Shown: piece after piece, positions 1-12,248 of the stretch | Layout of the letters: the number at the start of each line of letters is the position of its first letter | Position numbering within the stretch: position 1 is the first letter of the stretch | Position numbers and translations under genes: made by a program | Source: Iris pallida | Taxonomy: Eukaryota > Streptophyta > Magnoliopsida > Asparagales > Iridaceae | Assembly: GCA_029216955.1 (NCBI GenBank) | Contig: JANAVB010031417.1 | Location: 23,845,718 to 23,909,717, forward strand | Length of the DNA: 64,000 nt | Reading direction: 5' to 3' | Notes under the pieces: model-generated | What the model saw: only the letters and a program-made list of their open reading frames with translations | What the model was told of the DNA's origin: nothing | Database searches by the model: none

Positions 1-3000
1 ACTCAACCGGAGGTACGCCCTACCTCCAAAGCAAAAGGCAGGAAGATCAAGTCTTGCCGCACGGTCTCTTCTTCAACGAAAGAGGCACTTCCTGTGCAGA
101 CGCGTGCACAACAGAACTCCCAGCCCGGTGAAGCTGCCGCCGAAGTGGTGCCTCCTGGCACCATCCCTGAGGAGGGTCCATCCAAGCCCTCAGCAGCCAA
201 TAAACAAAAGCAAGTGGAGGCCCGCTTCGACAGACCTCTGCGGAAAGAAAATGCTTCGGGGCTAGCCAAGCCCCACAATTTTGACATCCTGGCACAACTG
301 GCCAGTACTCCTGCACGCTTGTCTCTGTTCGAGCTCCTGCGTCTCTCCAAGGACTCCCGAGAAGCTCTTTGCGAAGCTCTGAAGGATGCCGAATCCTTTC
401 TCAGTCAGGTCAAGCAGCCTGAAGACCTCCCAACTACTTGTGCACACTGTCATTGTGCGGATGAAGTTATCCCAAACATAACCTTCACCCAACAAGACAT
501 GCTGCTCAAGCATCACCGACATAACCGACCGTTGTATTACACAGGATACATCGGTTCGGTAAAGGTGAGCAGGATTCAGATCGATCCGGGGTCTTCCCTA
601 AGCATCATTCCAAAGGCGCTGCTATCAAAGTTGGGGATCCCAATGTACCGGCTAGCGCCCTCCAATACGACCATCAGCGGCTTCAACGCCAGCAAGAGCG
701 AGCCACTGGGCAAGATCCGGCTGAAGTGTCACATCGACAGCCTCAAAACTGAGGTGACTTGTTATGTGGTGGATGCCGAGGTCAACTACAACATCTTACT
801 TCGGACGACCATGGTTACATGAGTACATGGTGGTGCCCTCCACGCTCCACCAATGCATGAAATATGTATCCACCAACGGCGTCATCCGGACGGAGTTTGC
901 GGATATCGATCCCTTCAAAGGGATTGAGGCCTACTTCACCGATTCCGACTTGTACAAGCCACTTGACGAAGAGGAAGCCAACGACGCCGATGATGAAGCA
1001 GAGACGGCAACAGAGCCGGACTTGGAACTCGAAGCGACTCCTGACGCCCCCTTGAAAATTCGTCTGAAAGGGAGACCACCCCAGAAGGCGCCTCCAATGA
1101 GCATCAAGCTATCAGAAAAAGCGCCAGCTCGCGAAGCCCCCCTGAAGATACGCCTCAAGGGGAAGCCACCACAAACAGCGGCTCCCCTAGTGGTAAAATT
1201 ACAAGGGAAGGCGCCACTCATCGAAGGCGCAACCGAGGCACCCCTCAAGGTGCGTCTTAAAGGCAAGCCGCCGCAGTCATCCAAGATGCCGGAGAGGGCT
1301 CACATAACCCTCTCAGACCCCAAAGTCGGAGCGGTGGAGGACTCTCCTGATCCGGCCCCAGTACTTACAGACGAGGAGCTTGGCGAATATATCTCTGCCG
1401 ATGTAGACGCACCCTCCTTCGACAATGTAATCCCACGGGATAAAATCTCGTACTTTATCAATAATAGAGTGTCTTTCAATTATTCTTGTCTTCCGCACTG
1501 GAATGCCATGTATACATTAGACAACGCTCTACGGTCGTTGCAAACACAAGTAACGACCGTCTACCATAATCAAATAGTCCCGTCTCAAGGAGTCTTCATA
1601 GTCCCTCCACGAAGCCGAGACGAAGGCACCATCATCTCGGGCAAAATCGAGCGTCGTCGGAACCTCCTATCGATCGAGCCCGAACCTGATACAGGCAGAG
1701 TACAAGTATATCGATACACGGATGCGGCTAAGCACATCATCCAAAAGATGGGCTACGACCTGAAAAGCAACAAAGGCCTAAACTACGGTAAGGGTCGGCA
1801 TCTCCCTGTCCGGCTTTCGATGCCCAATGGAAAGCCACAGGATTACTATAATCGGACTCGACGGGGGTTAGGCTATGTCACGCCGCCATCAACTCCAGAG
1901 AGTTCAGACGCAGAAGACATAGAACATTTCCACTCATCAGAAGCATCGACGTGGGATTCCGATACCAGTATCGGATCAGTCTTCAGGAAAGTGCTGTCAG
2001 CTAACATGACATCGGCGCAACCTCAGAAAGATGAAGGCGAAGGCCAACCGCCGGAACCCTTCGAAGAGGAACCCTGGGCTCAACGCCTAGGAGAACAATG
2101 GGAGTCTCGTTTTGAGTTACGAGAACCTCCCATCGAAGACGAAGTCGAGCAAATCGACCTCGGGGATGGGTCTTCTTCTAAACCCATCTTTATCAGCAAA
2201 AGCTTGGAAGGAGAAGACCGAGAATCTTTAGTCCAACTCGCTAAGGAGTATATCGACGTCTTCGCCTGGAGCTACGAAGACATGCCGGGTCTCGATCCAC
2301 AGATCGCGATGCATAGGTTGAACATCTTACCAGATGCCAAACCTATCAAACAACAACAGCGACGCTTCCGTCCGGACATCATGAACGCCATCGATCAGGA
2401 GGTGGATAAACTCTTGACCAGTGGCTTCATCCGTGAGGAACAACACCCGGACTGGGTAGCCAACGTCGTTCCTGTCACCAAGAAGAACGGGAAGATACGA
2501 GTCTGTATCGACTTCAGGGATCTCAACTCTGCTTGCCCGAAGGATGAATTCCCGCTCCCAATCACCGATGTAATGATCGATAACACATGTGGCTTTGAAC
2601 GCATGTCCTTCATGGACGGGTATTCAGGCTACAATCAAATCAAGATGTTCCCCGATGACGCAAAACACACGTCATTCAGGACTCCAAAGGGTGTTTTCTG
2701 CTACACCGTAATGCCCTTCGGCTTGAAGAACGCCGGTACAACGTATCAGCGAGCTATGAGCACCATCTTCCGTCAACATCCTCGCAAGACAGTTGAGTGC
2801 TATGTTGACGACATCGCAGTCAAAAGTCGCCTCAAAAGAGATCACCTACAGGACCTAAAGACGGTCTTCGATCTCATGCGGGCACATCAACTCAAAATGA
2901 ACCCCGCTAAATCCTTCCTGGGGGTTTCTAGCGGCAAATTCTTGGGCTTTGTCATCACGGCAAAAGGCATTCATGTCGATCCCGAGAAGACTAAAGCCAT

Positions 3001-5460
3001 CCTTAACATGGACCCTCCGAAGAACCTTCGAGAACTTCGGGGCTTACAGGGACGTTTGGCATACATCCGGAGGTTCATAGCAAACCTCTCCGGTAAATGT
3101 CAACCCTTTACTCAGCTCATGAAGAAGGGAGTCTCTTATGTCTGGTCAGAGGAGTGCCAAAAGGCTTTCGACGACATCAAGGCTTACTTAACAAGCCCGC
3201 CAGTCCTAGTGGCACCTGTCGCCGGCAAACCATTCCTCCTCTACGTCCGTGCCATGGATCATTCCCTCGGCGCTTTGCTAGCTCAAAACAGCGATGCAGG
3301 CTACGAGCAAGCAATCTACTACCTCAGTCGAACACTCATCGGGGTCGAACACCGGTACAACCCCGTTGAAAAGGAGTGCTTGGCTTTGGTGTTTGCCATT
3401 CAGAAGACTCGTCATTACGTCTCGGGCCAGACAATTCATGTCATCTCCCGAGTCAATCCGCTCAGAGTTCTCATGACAAAGCCAGGGTCATTAAACTCCC
3501 GGCTGGCTACATGGGCGATCCTACTAACACCATACAACATGGTGTTTGTCCCGCAGAAGGCAGTCAAGGGTCAGGCTCTGGCTGACTTTTTAGCTGCACA
3601 CCCCATCCCAGAATCTTCAAACTCTATGAAGACATCCCGGATGAAGTTCAAGAATCAAACGTCACTGAAGGAAGCCCCGTTTGGCGGATGTTCTTCGATG
3701 GCGCTTCAAGAACGGGCCCCAATGGCCAAATCATCGCAGGAGTGGGGGTAGTCTTAGTCTCCCCCGATCAGCTGGTCATCCAGCGCGCATACTCCCTTTC
3801 GAAGCCGTGCTCCAACAATGTTGCTGAGTACAATGCACTCGTCATGGGACTCCAGCTAGCACAACAGCTGGGGGTGGATCATCTGGAAACCTACGACGAC
3901 TCGAAACTCGTCGTAAACCAGATTCGGGGGCAATACGAGGTTCGCCATGAAGATTTGATCCCTTACCATGAAGTTGCATTGAACATCATTTCAACCTTCA
4001 CTGGGTTCTTCATCGAACATGTACCCCGCCTACAAAACTTGGAGGCTGACGCTCTAGCTGGCCTCGCAGCCTCATTGGCCGCGCCCCTTGGGACTCAACA
4101 CTATGTCACGGTAACTGGCCGAGACTTGATTTGTCCCAGAAACAACCTATGTTTGCAAATGGCTCATGCCATGCCGACAAACACTGGGGTTAATGTCCGA
4201 GATTGGAGGTTCCCGTTCATCGACTTCACTGTCTACGGAATCCTTCCAGAGGACCCGAAGGAAGCCGTCTCAATCAGGAGACGCTCTCTTCGATTCTACT
4301 ACGATACAGCCACTAAAATGCTGTACCGACGCTCCTTCGACGGGCTTCTCCTTCGATGCCTGTCTAACGAAGAAGCGGCCGAAGCTCTTCGAGAAGCTCA
4401 TGACGGAACTTGCGGAGCTCACCAACCAGGGCCTAAGTTACAAGATCGACTGTGACGTATGGGCTACTACTGGCCAACCATGGTTGCCGACGCAGTGGAA
4501 TATGCTAAGAAGTGCCATGCATGCCAACTTCATGCAGACTTCATACATACACCATCTGAACCTCTACATCCTACAGTCGCCTCCTGGCCATTCGAAGCCT
4601 GGGGTATGGACATTGTAGGGCCAATCACCCCTCCTTCATCGAGAGGACACCGCTTCATCCTGGCCATCACCGATTACTTCTCCAAATGGGCGAAAGCAGT
4701 CCCACTAGCAGAAGTAAAAAGCTCCAGGGTGGTCAGCTTTATCAAACACCATGTCATTTACCGTTTCGGGGTACCCCGGCGAATCATCCATGACAATGGT
4801 CCTCAGTTTATCAGCCACATTTTCAGCAGGTTCTGTGACAAGAATCGCATTCAAAACGTGGCCTCAACCGCCTACAATCCGGCAGCAAACGGATTGGCCG
4901 AGGCATTCAACAAAACTATCGTCAGGCTACTCAAAAAAGTCGTGTCATCCAACAAACACGACTGGGACGAAAAGCTTGGCGAATGCCTTTGGGCCTACCG
5001 CACAACGGTACGGACCCCAACAGGCAACACTCCATTCTCCCTGGTCTACGGGAGCGAAGCAGTACTGCCTCTCGAGATACAGATACCTTCGCTCCGCGTG
5101 GCCATCACAAACGATCTCACAGAAGAAGACAATCAACGTCGTCGTCTGCGGGAATTGGAGGCACTTGACGAAAAGCGTCTCCTAGCTCAACAACGCATCG
5201 AACTTTACCAAGCCCGTATATCACAGGCTTTCAACAAGAAGGTCAAGCAAAGAACTTTCCAAGTTGGCGACCTGGTTTTAGCAGTCAGAAGGCCAATGGT
5301 GTTAACTCACAAGACACCAGGGAAGTTCGAGCCCAAATAGGAAGGACCCTTCATCATCGAGACGGTATACTCAAATGGTGCTTATCGGCTCGCCAAACCC
5401 AATGGGGACTTGTTCATGATGCCCATCAACGGCAAGTTCCTAAAGAAGTACTACTCTTGA
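1..5460 (+). pseudogene. pol: Tat-lineage pol polyprotein (PR-RT-RNH-aRNH-INT), frameshifted
   Basis: The frame is open from base 1; the first 80 codons are a low-complexity linker. Protease lies near 580 but reads DPGSS where a D-S/T-G triad is expected, so the active site looks altered. RT shows CIDFRDLNSACPKDEFPLP and YVDD at 2801-2812. The first RNase H is around 3230. The second begins at 3688 (MFFDGAS), with NNVAEYNAL, a DDSKLVV segment and a final EADALAGLA giving the acidic residues. Integrase has an H-x6-H and CxxC zinc site (about 4400-4545), then DIVGP, HDNGPQF and GLAEAFNK as the D-D-E core. Breaks: frame 1 to 2 near 801, back to 1 near 3618, TGA at 4453, and TAG at 5338 (probably from TGG). 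Coding sense continues to the terminal stop at 5458-5460. It is not functional as it stands. Confidence 0.93.
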
Positions 5461-5560
5461 CATCCTCCAAGACATGTATTTCCCCAAATAACCTCTTTTC
5501 ACAAAATCAATCGCTTCCGGAACCCAGCTGTTCCGTGGCATCCTTCCGTAGAAAGATAAC

Positions 5561-5854
5561 CATGTCCACATTACCTCTGAGTTGTCTCTCTACATCCTAC
5601 AAAGCGGAACCTTACACTTCGTGAGCTTAAGCTATCCTTCATGTTTACCACGTCCACAATACCTCTGAGTAAACATCCCGTACAAACAACTCCTACGTTG
5701 TCGTACATTGATCGCAGAACTTCCACGTCCACATTACCTCTGAGTTGTTCAGCGTATCCCACAGGATCATTCCTACCACGTCCATAAACACCTCTGAGTA
5801 AGAAGATTCTATCATTTGAACCTAATGATTGCCATGTCCACATTACCTCTGAGC
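5561..5854 (+). repeat. Five copies of a CACGTCCACATTACCTCTGA motif
   Basis: Near-identical 20-22-bp copies start at 5561, 5649, 5724, 5777 and 5833. Spacings are 88, 75, 53 and 56 bp, and the sequence between copies is unrelated. The core CACGTCC is kept as CATGTCC in two copies. Each copy ends CCTCTGAG and is followed by either TTGT or A(A)AC/GAA. Regular core with irregular spacing is unlike a simple tandem repeat and looks like repeated binding sites or decayed satellite. Function unknown. Confidence 0.8.
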
Positions 5855-5982
5855 AAACATGTTGGTTCCTTTATACTTATTATCTGTACCTAAAAACCAA
5901 GGTGCGCAAAAGATAATAGGTCCATATAAATCATCAAGTTCATGAAATTAAAAATGAACACATCAAAGAGATAGTGTATTTC

Positions 5983-5988
5983 TTTATT
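5983..5988 (-). terminator. Candidate poly(A) signal of the antisense gene
   Basis: The minus strand reads AATAAA about 120 nt beyond the antisense stop codon (6107-6109), within an A/T-rich stretch. Position and sequence suit a plant polyadenylation signal. There is no direct evidence of use. Confidence 0.4.
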
Positions 5989-7650
5989 TTTAAAAAGGGA
6001 GTACAGAAATACGCTATTTCCCCAGCAAGAGTTGCAAAAAACACATAAAAAAGAAGAGAAGCTACAATCCCCGATCCTCCCCAGGGTGGGATGAGAGTTC
6101 TCTGACTCAACGTCTCAGGTCGGCAGTACGAGTTTCCACAGTCGCCTGGACTCGCAGCTCGGCTTCTTGACGCATTAACCCGACAGCCTCAGCAGAAGTT
6201 TTACTCTCATACTTCTCATCAAGCTGTCGTCGCTGTTGAGCCAAAGCAAGGGTCCGCTGAGTAAGAGTCGTTTCCTCCCGTTTGAATGCCACGTGTTCAG
6301 CCAGGACGCGCTCAGCCTCTAGTTGAAGTTGGGCCCGCTGGTCTTCAAGACGGCGCATCTGAGCATCAACTTCTGCGATGTTAACATCCACCGCAGCCCG
6401 CTTCTCCGTCGTCTTCTTCATAGATTGAGACAGCTGCTCCGCCGCAGCCTCAGTCCCAGCCACTTCACGCTCCCAACTGCTCACCTCGGCTCGATGGGAA
6501 GCCTCGATCTCAGCCATCGACTTTCCTATCTCTGTATCTACCAAGACCGAGAGGTCATTTCGTTGGATGCGCTGCAGTTCCGCGAGCCGCTCGTCCAGCT
6601 CCATCACCGAAACTTCCAGAATTTCGGCCATATGGTCATGGCCCTGGTGAATGCGGATAAGCTCGATACAAGGCATTGCCAAAGCTTTTGCCGCCGCAAA
6701 GCTCCCCTTGGCATCTACCACTGCAGATACACCTTTCTCCAGCATTTTGTACACTCCCTCGACGAGGAATTTCACATACCCGTCGGCTTCCGCCAGCACC
6801 TGCGGTGTCATAGCAGGAGTTGAGGGAGCTACTACAGTTTGCGGACCGGAGGAAGGTCCGCCGACCTCGATTTGAGAGGTTTGAATCTCGGCAGCAACAG
6901 GCTCTTCATCAACAGGGCCCAGACTGCTGGCCCGAGGAGTCAAAGGAACAGAAAGAGCAGGCATATGCGTCGTGATAGTACCCAAGTGGAAGGAGCAACA
7001 GAGGGTTCCACACCCTTACCCTTCTCAAGACTGGAGAAATCACCGACGTCAACGGCTACCTCTTCCCCCGACATTCTATCAGCATCAGCCACCTCCTCCG
7101 GCAAAACGGGGAGGTCAACATTTATCTCTTGGCCAGCCCCAAGAGACAAGACCGGCAGAAGAGTCTCATTCTTCTCAAGTCCCTCTACAGGGACAGAATC
7201 TGTCGCTACCGCCTGATCGGTAGCCATCTCTATGTCCATGGTTGAAGCCAAGGAAGGATTCGGCAATGATTCAGCCGACCTCCCTTCATCATGACCAGGA
7301 GGGGAATCAACCCTCTCCTCCATCCCCACTGCTTCTGCTGCCCCCGCAACGGACCCTTGCAACGCTGGAGGGACGTCACCAGAAGGCGACGAACTCCAAT
7401 CCACTTCATCATCAGGATGCCTCGAGTCGGTAGGACCCTCAGCATCCAAGGCCTCCACGGCAGATGGTACTATCCCAGAAGTTGTCGCGACTTCAAAGTC
7501 AGGAGATACTAAAACCTCCGCGGGAACATCTTCGGGACCCTCCTCCACAGGAGACAACATCGTTGGTGGAATGCGCTCCTCAGAAGAGCCTGCCACCTCC
7601 TTCGGCTTACTGGTGCCCGATTTCGAAGCACGAGACTTCTTCTTCAATCC

Positions 7651-7718
7651 CTACAAGAAGAAGAGCATAAGTCGCCACAATGACATAAAAAAAACTGGAA
7701 TTATGAAGCACTCCTTAC
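7651..7718 (-). other. Intron 2 of the antisense gene
   Basis: A 68-nt intron. The donor is GAG/GTAAGGAG and the acceptor is a pyrimidine tract ending TCTTCTTGTAG. Without splicing both flanking frames hit stops; with splicing the codons join in phase 0. This is strong sequence evidence that the antisense unit evolved as a transcribed, spliced gene. Confidence 0.8.
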
Positions 7719-10019
7719 CTCAGCGGGGGCTAAGCCCGTTGGCGTTACAAGTGGCGTTTCCGTAATCTTCGGGGTCGACGTCCTTCTCGACCTTTTCAGT
7801 ACGGAAGAACCAGCTTCTGGGTCAGCTCGCCTTTTTCCGACAGACGGGTCTCTCGCTGGTGCCATAGCAGCAGCCCGATACCCCGCCAATTCTGGCGGAC
7901 GATATGACCGAGCCGCCACCAACATATTCGCTGTTGCCTCCAACTGGGTTCCAATGATGAAACTAGTCTCCCTGTCATAACCAGGAGACATAGTATTCAT
8001 AGTACAATACAGCTTGGCGGCCGGATATAAGATCGGCGGCCGAGGATTACGAACTGGTGTGGTAAACTTAACGCTAGTGCATCCAGCGTTATAATACTGC
8101 CAGCCCCGGGCTCCATCCAGCAAACTTCCGATGGCTACTGGGATTCTGCAGCATTAGCTGAGTGTAGCCAAATTGACGAGCAAATCGGCTTGGCAAGTAT
8201 GGTTCCAGATAACACCTGTTCTGATTACGGTAGACCAGATGCGAAGGCCGGATACTCTGCAACCAACGAAAACTCCATTTCGGCAAAGTAACCGCATCCT
8301 CGCCAGAATCAACCAAATCCTGGTCGGCCTCGAAATTCTTGAAGATCGGGCCAACCTTCACAATTTCCCACCCCTGAAGGAAGGACAAAACCCTCCTACA
8401 AACAGGGACGCCAGTGTAAGACCACTTCCTCTTGTAGAAGCGGCGAATGAAGGCATCTCCTTCAACATGGTCCTCCTCAGGACCAGGACTTATCACATTC
8501 GGATGATGTAAGATCAGCCAACCCATGAGATAATGGAAAGGCAGCTCGGCCCGGGGAAAGTTGTCATTATTACCTTTCTCATGGATCACATCATCAGCGA
8601 AAGACCTCAAACCGCGCAGCAGGTTGCACACCATCGCGGGGAGGAGAGCCAGAGGTTGTCCAAAGGCCAACTTCACTGCAGGCAAAATGAGATTCCGATG
8701 TACCCTCTCAACAGCACCGGATCCCCCTGCAAATATGCAATCCCGGAGCCATATCATCAAGTAGGCCGTCAACACTGCCTTAGATGACATCCGGTGCCCG
8801 CAGTGCCAGAAACAGCTGTACGTGTTCTTTCCGCTCTCATTTGAATGTGGGGTCCTCTCGTCCAGCCGGGTTATTTCAGAACTCACTTCTGCGGGCGTCA
8901 AGCCCTGCGGAGTCGCAAACCGGATCCTCGAAGGATCCGCCAAATCCTGTCTGAAAACATAGTCCCTCCAAGCAGTCACGTGAGGTTGGGTCTTACCCTT
9001 GTCCCTCCGGTGCATCAGATAATGATGGCTCGTCACCTCCTTGAAAACGGCCATCATCTCCGGGTCCTTATCTTCCAAGACCTGGATCTCTTCATTCGAT
9101 GGGAAATATTCCTCGTATGGTTCCGAGCCCCAAGGAAGCTTGGACACTTCGTACATCTCATGAAGGGCCAATCCCAACTCCCCCACTGGAGTAAAGAAGC
9201 TACCAGTCTGGGTGTTGAAAAGCTCCAATAGCGCAAGGAACATCGGCTTATTGAGGTCCACGCCTGCCTGAGTAGCCCGAATGGCGGCAGTCAGCCCTAT
9301 CTCTTTAAGCTCAACTTTGAACCTGGAAAGCACCCAGGAAGTCAACTCGTCCCACTTTGGGATATAGTGACACCAACCTTCGACTCTAAAACCAGCTGTC
9401 GGATACGTGACCTTCGACGTCAGCATCCGATTTGCAAAAGTCGGGGCACTGAAGGGAAACATGTCATTTGGGACTTCACTATAGATGCTCCCGGGACGCA
9501 AAGCTCGGTAACTGAACGAAGAACCAGTTCGTGAAGCAGTCAAGGTGTCTCGCTGGTTCGAGGTGGTGTCAATCGAAAGGGAGCCCCCCAAGGCACCCCC
9601 TTGAGAAGGCGTAAGTTCCCAACCCATCCTTCTCTTCGAAGCTAGATGATAAAAGGCTGTCAATGGCAACTGGCGGTCAACCTGCCGCATGTATAACATC
9701 ATGCCCTTAGCAGCAAAGAACCAGTCTTCTCTGATCTTCAATATCTTCGCCTCGGAAGAGACTAATCGGTCGCCAAACAGAAAGGCTGGTTTTAAGAAGG
9801 TCACACCTTCAGAATCAGCAGACTTCAGTTTACCACTCTCCATCATACTCTGGAGGAAAAGCGGCAACTGGACCTGGATTTGTAGCATCCTCTCACGAGG
9901 TTGGTCCTGAAGGATAGCATCCTTTGCAGGGTTGATCACCGCCTCATCAAAATCAACTCCCATCTGGCAAAGAGAAGCGTCCAGGAGGACCTCATTCAAC
10001 AAAGGGATCGTCATCGACA

Positions 10020-10395
10020 CTGGCACGACAAAAGTGGAAGTCAGGCAAAAAGACAAAATATGTCAAGAACCCATGCGCATCTGCTTCGGCGCATCATCAG
10101 GGCATAGGCCCATGCGCGTCAGCATGTCTCGGCGCATCATCAGGGCGTAAGCCCATGCGCGTTGGCATTGGAGCTTCGGCGCATTATCAGAGCGTGAGCC
10201 CATGCGCGTCAACAAAGGCTTCGGCGCATCTTCAGGGAATAGAACCCATGCGCGTCAGCCATTAAAACCTCGGTGCATGATAAAGGTATAAACCTATGCA
10301 CGTCGGCAAGATAGAACCTCGGCGTATCATTAAAGACCGAAGTCTATACGCGTCGGCAGTTAGGGCACAGAGCCCAAAGCAGAGACGAAACCCAC
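10020..10395 (-). repeat. Intron 1 of the antisense gene, made of a ~55-bp tandem repeat
   Basis: The 376-nt intron is nearly filled by six to seven diverged units. On the plus strand each holds CATGCGCGTC followed by a CTTCGGCGCAT-CATCAGGG block, roughly every 55 bp from 10070 to 10372. Splice sites lie just outside the array. CATGCGC and GCGCAT alternate, so the array is full of short inverted repeats. The same TGCGC motif dominates the 2.5 kb to the right. Confidence 0.75.
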
Positions 10396-10610
10396 CTGTC
10401 ACCTCAGGACGAACGTCGGCAAGAGGCGCAAGAGTGATAGGTACATCCTCATCCGCGGACTCTTTCGCTTTCTCCTTCCCCTTGCCGGCAGTGCCGCGAG
10501 GAGTCTTGGGAGCCATTCTCTCGAAGAAGGAGAAGTTAGGGTTTTGAAGAAGAAACTCTAAAGAAGCAGAGGCACAGAGAAGAAGAACTCTTTCTCTCTC
10601 CGACTCTTAC

Positions 10611-10620
10611 CTATTTATAG
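10611..10620 (-). promoter_or_regulatory. TATA box of the antisense gene
   Basis: The minus strand reads CTATAAATAG 95 nt upstream of the antisense ATG, followed by a CT/GA-rich leader. Spacing fits a transcription start near 10585 and a 5' leader of about 70 nt. It lies outside the proposed LTR, so it would be an internal antisense promoter. Confidence 0.65.
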
Positions 10621-10873
10621 GGCATGGTCGCACGCGTGAACAGATGACGTGTGATCTCAGCCGTCGCCTCGGGTTCCGTGCAAGGATAGCAGCAAATAAA
10701 ACCAAAAGATCATCATTAATCTTTTCGGTTACCGAGGCACCATCATCATTAACTGAGAAGAGCATGCGCCCGAACAGGCATGCGCCCAGAAATCATGCGC
10801 CCTGACCTCCATGCTTCTTATTCAAAGTATTCCAAAACTTACTCAAAAGTTTTGAAAACTTTGAAGTGGGTCT
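10621..10873. other. Tat-1 region upstream of antisense promoter
   Basis: Non-coding. It carries three CATGCGCCC motifs (about 10764-10812). It ends in a short purine-rich run (TTTGAAGTGGG, 10860-10870) that could be the polypurine tract, a few bases before a TGTAG LTR-like start. No other feature seen. Confidence 0.4.
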
Positions 10874-11476
10874 TGTAGAAGCATGGAATTTCACAACCAG
10901 AAAGCCCATGCGCCAGACACTACATGCGCCAGAACTCAGATGAAGAACTTCACAGCAAAGTCAATAATTATAGACATTTGAAGAAGGACTTTTTATTTAT
11001 ATATAAAAGTCTATTACATGTCTAGAAAAGGTTGTACAAAGGAGAATTCCTACAAAGGAAAGAGCCTAAAGTCTACAGCCAGCGGCCATCATGCGCCTTC
11101 AGATAAGCGCAAAGGCCACCATACGTCTCCAGATAGGCGCAGCATCACTATGCGCCACCAGTGAGGCGCAGCAGATATCATGCGCCTCCATCCAGGCGCA
11201 TCCCATCATCTCTTCAGCACCTCAGTTATGTGCATCCCTTCAGCCAAATTCTTCCAGCCAGGCTCACCTGGCCGAGCAGAGCCCAGTTATGTGCTGCTCT
11301 TCCAACCAGGCTCGCCCGATAAATGCTTCGACACAAAGCATTTAACCCTCTGGCTGGAACCAAGGAAGAGAAGAGCACCGCAAATGCTGTGGCCAGGGGA
11401 GGCTTCGAAAGAGCCTCCAAAACCGAAGGAAGACCGTGATCGAAACCATGGCTAAAGGAGCAGCTTTCGACACGAT

Positions 11477-11499
11477 CAAAGTGGGGAAACCCCACTTTG
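11477..11499. other. Perfect 10-bp stem-loop
   Basis: CAAAGTGGGG and its exact complement CCCCACTTTG are separated by AAA. It could fold as DNA or RNA on either strand. Context is the Tat-1 LTR, away from any recognised gene. Confidence 0.75.
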
Positions 11500-11784
11500 C
11501 AGGAAGAGAGAGCCTTGCACCGCCATTCCGATTTACGGCTCTTCCGGAATAACGGAGACGAGGCTCGAGCATCCTTATCTTTGGATGCAACAGGCACCTT
11601 TCGCCTGCCTCAGAAGCCCTCGACTCCGTCTTTTAGATGTAACAGTCACCTTCAAGTGCATCGAAGACAACACAGCGTCTCATCTTCACCCTCGGGAGCA
11701 CTTCGTCAGCAGAATGCACCCGTACGTTCAAATTCATATTGGAAGTACGTGAGGGAATAAGAAGCAAATCTTCTCTCCATGCCA

Positions 11785-11908
11785 CTATTTATAGGCCGGG
11801 CAGATCAAACCTACGCGCCAAGTGGATGGCCCTCCGAATTCCGTGCAATGAATTTACATTAAATGGATGAACCGGACGCCTCGAATTCAGCCAAACGGCT
11901 ATTTATAG
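11785..11908 (-). promoter_or_regulatory. Two antisense TATA-like boxes in the Tat-1 LTR
   Basis: CTATTTATAG occurs at 11785-11794 and 11899-11908, reading CTATAAATAG on the minus strand, identical to the box of the antisense gene. No convincing antisense coding region follows. They may be relics of promoter duplication or chance. Confidence 0.35.
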
Positions 11909-12248
11909 CACTCGAAGAGCGAGACAGCCGCATCATTAAAAGACATGTCCGATGCGCCAGCCAGACAGCGCATCACACGGACGCGCCCTTCGGCGTCAGG
12001 CGCATCATACAGACGCGCCCTACAGTACTCGGCGTATTATAGAGGATGCGCCCCCACACATCTCCATATCGAGTGGAACGCCAACCGACGCGCCCACTCA
12101 GCTGTCCATCGAACGTCACCAACATTAAATGCTGAACTGACAGAGTTGGCAGCACGCCTTCCAAAGTCTGAACAAGTGACAGCTTTTTCAGAGAACGAAG
12201 CATCGGCAACGTCAGCATCATCATGACTCCGACGGCTACTGCCACGTG

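Larger units (their letters stand above)
5461..6106. other. Tat-1 spacer between pol and antisense gene
   Basis: Non-coding on both strands. It contains five dispersed copies of a 20-bp motif (separate entry) and the probable 3' end signals of the antisense gene. Nothing else was recognised. Confidence 0.6.
6107..10516 (-). pseudogene. Antisense three-exon gene of Tat-1 (plant-mobile-domain-like, coiled-coil C-terminus)
   Basis: Read on the minus strand: exon 1 10516-10396, intron with donor CAG/GTGGGT and acceptor GCCAG, exon 2 10019-7719, intron 7718-7651 (GAG/GTAAGG to TTCTTGTAG/G), exon 3 7650-6107. Both junctions keep the frame (phases 1 and 0). The start is ATG 10516-10514, about 100 nt below a TATA box. 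The N-terminus is basic (MAPKTPRGTAGKGKEKAK). Exon 2 holds a W-x3-W, FNTQTGSFFTPVGELGLAL, LPWGSEPYEEYFP pattern resembling plant mobile domain / transposase_28-type proteins. Exon 3 is acidic and disordered, then a long heptad-like coiled coil (DERLAELQR onward). Two 1-nt frameshifts break it, near 8139 and near 6983. Antisense ORFs of this sort are known in Tat elements; their role is unknown. The domain call is from memory. Confidence 0.8.

Noticed and set aside
7700..8140. An additional intron at the frame change near 8139 in the antisense gene
   Set aside because: No GT-AG pair fits there. The exon length is one base over a whole number of codons, so a single-base insertion explains it better.
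11226..11597. 123-codon minus-strand frame in the Tat-1 LTR
   Set aside because: It has no ATG at a sensible place, no recognisable domain and no splice structure. Two TATA-like boxes upstream are suggestive but not enough.
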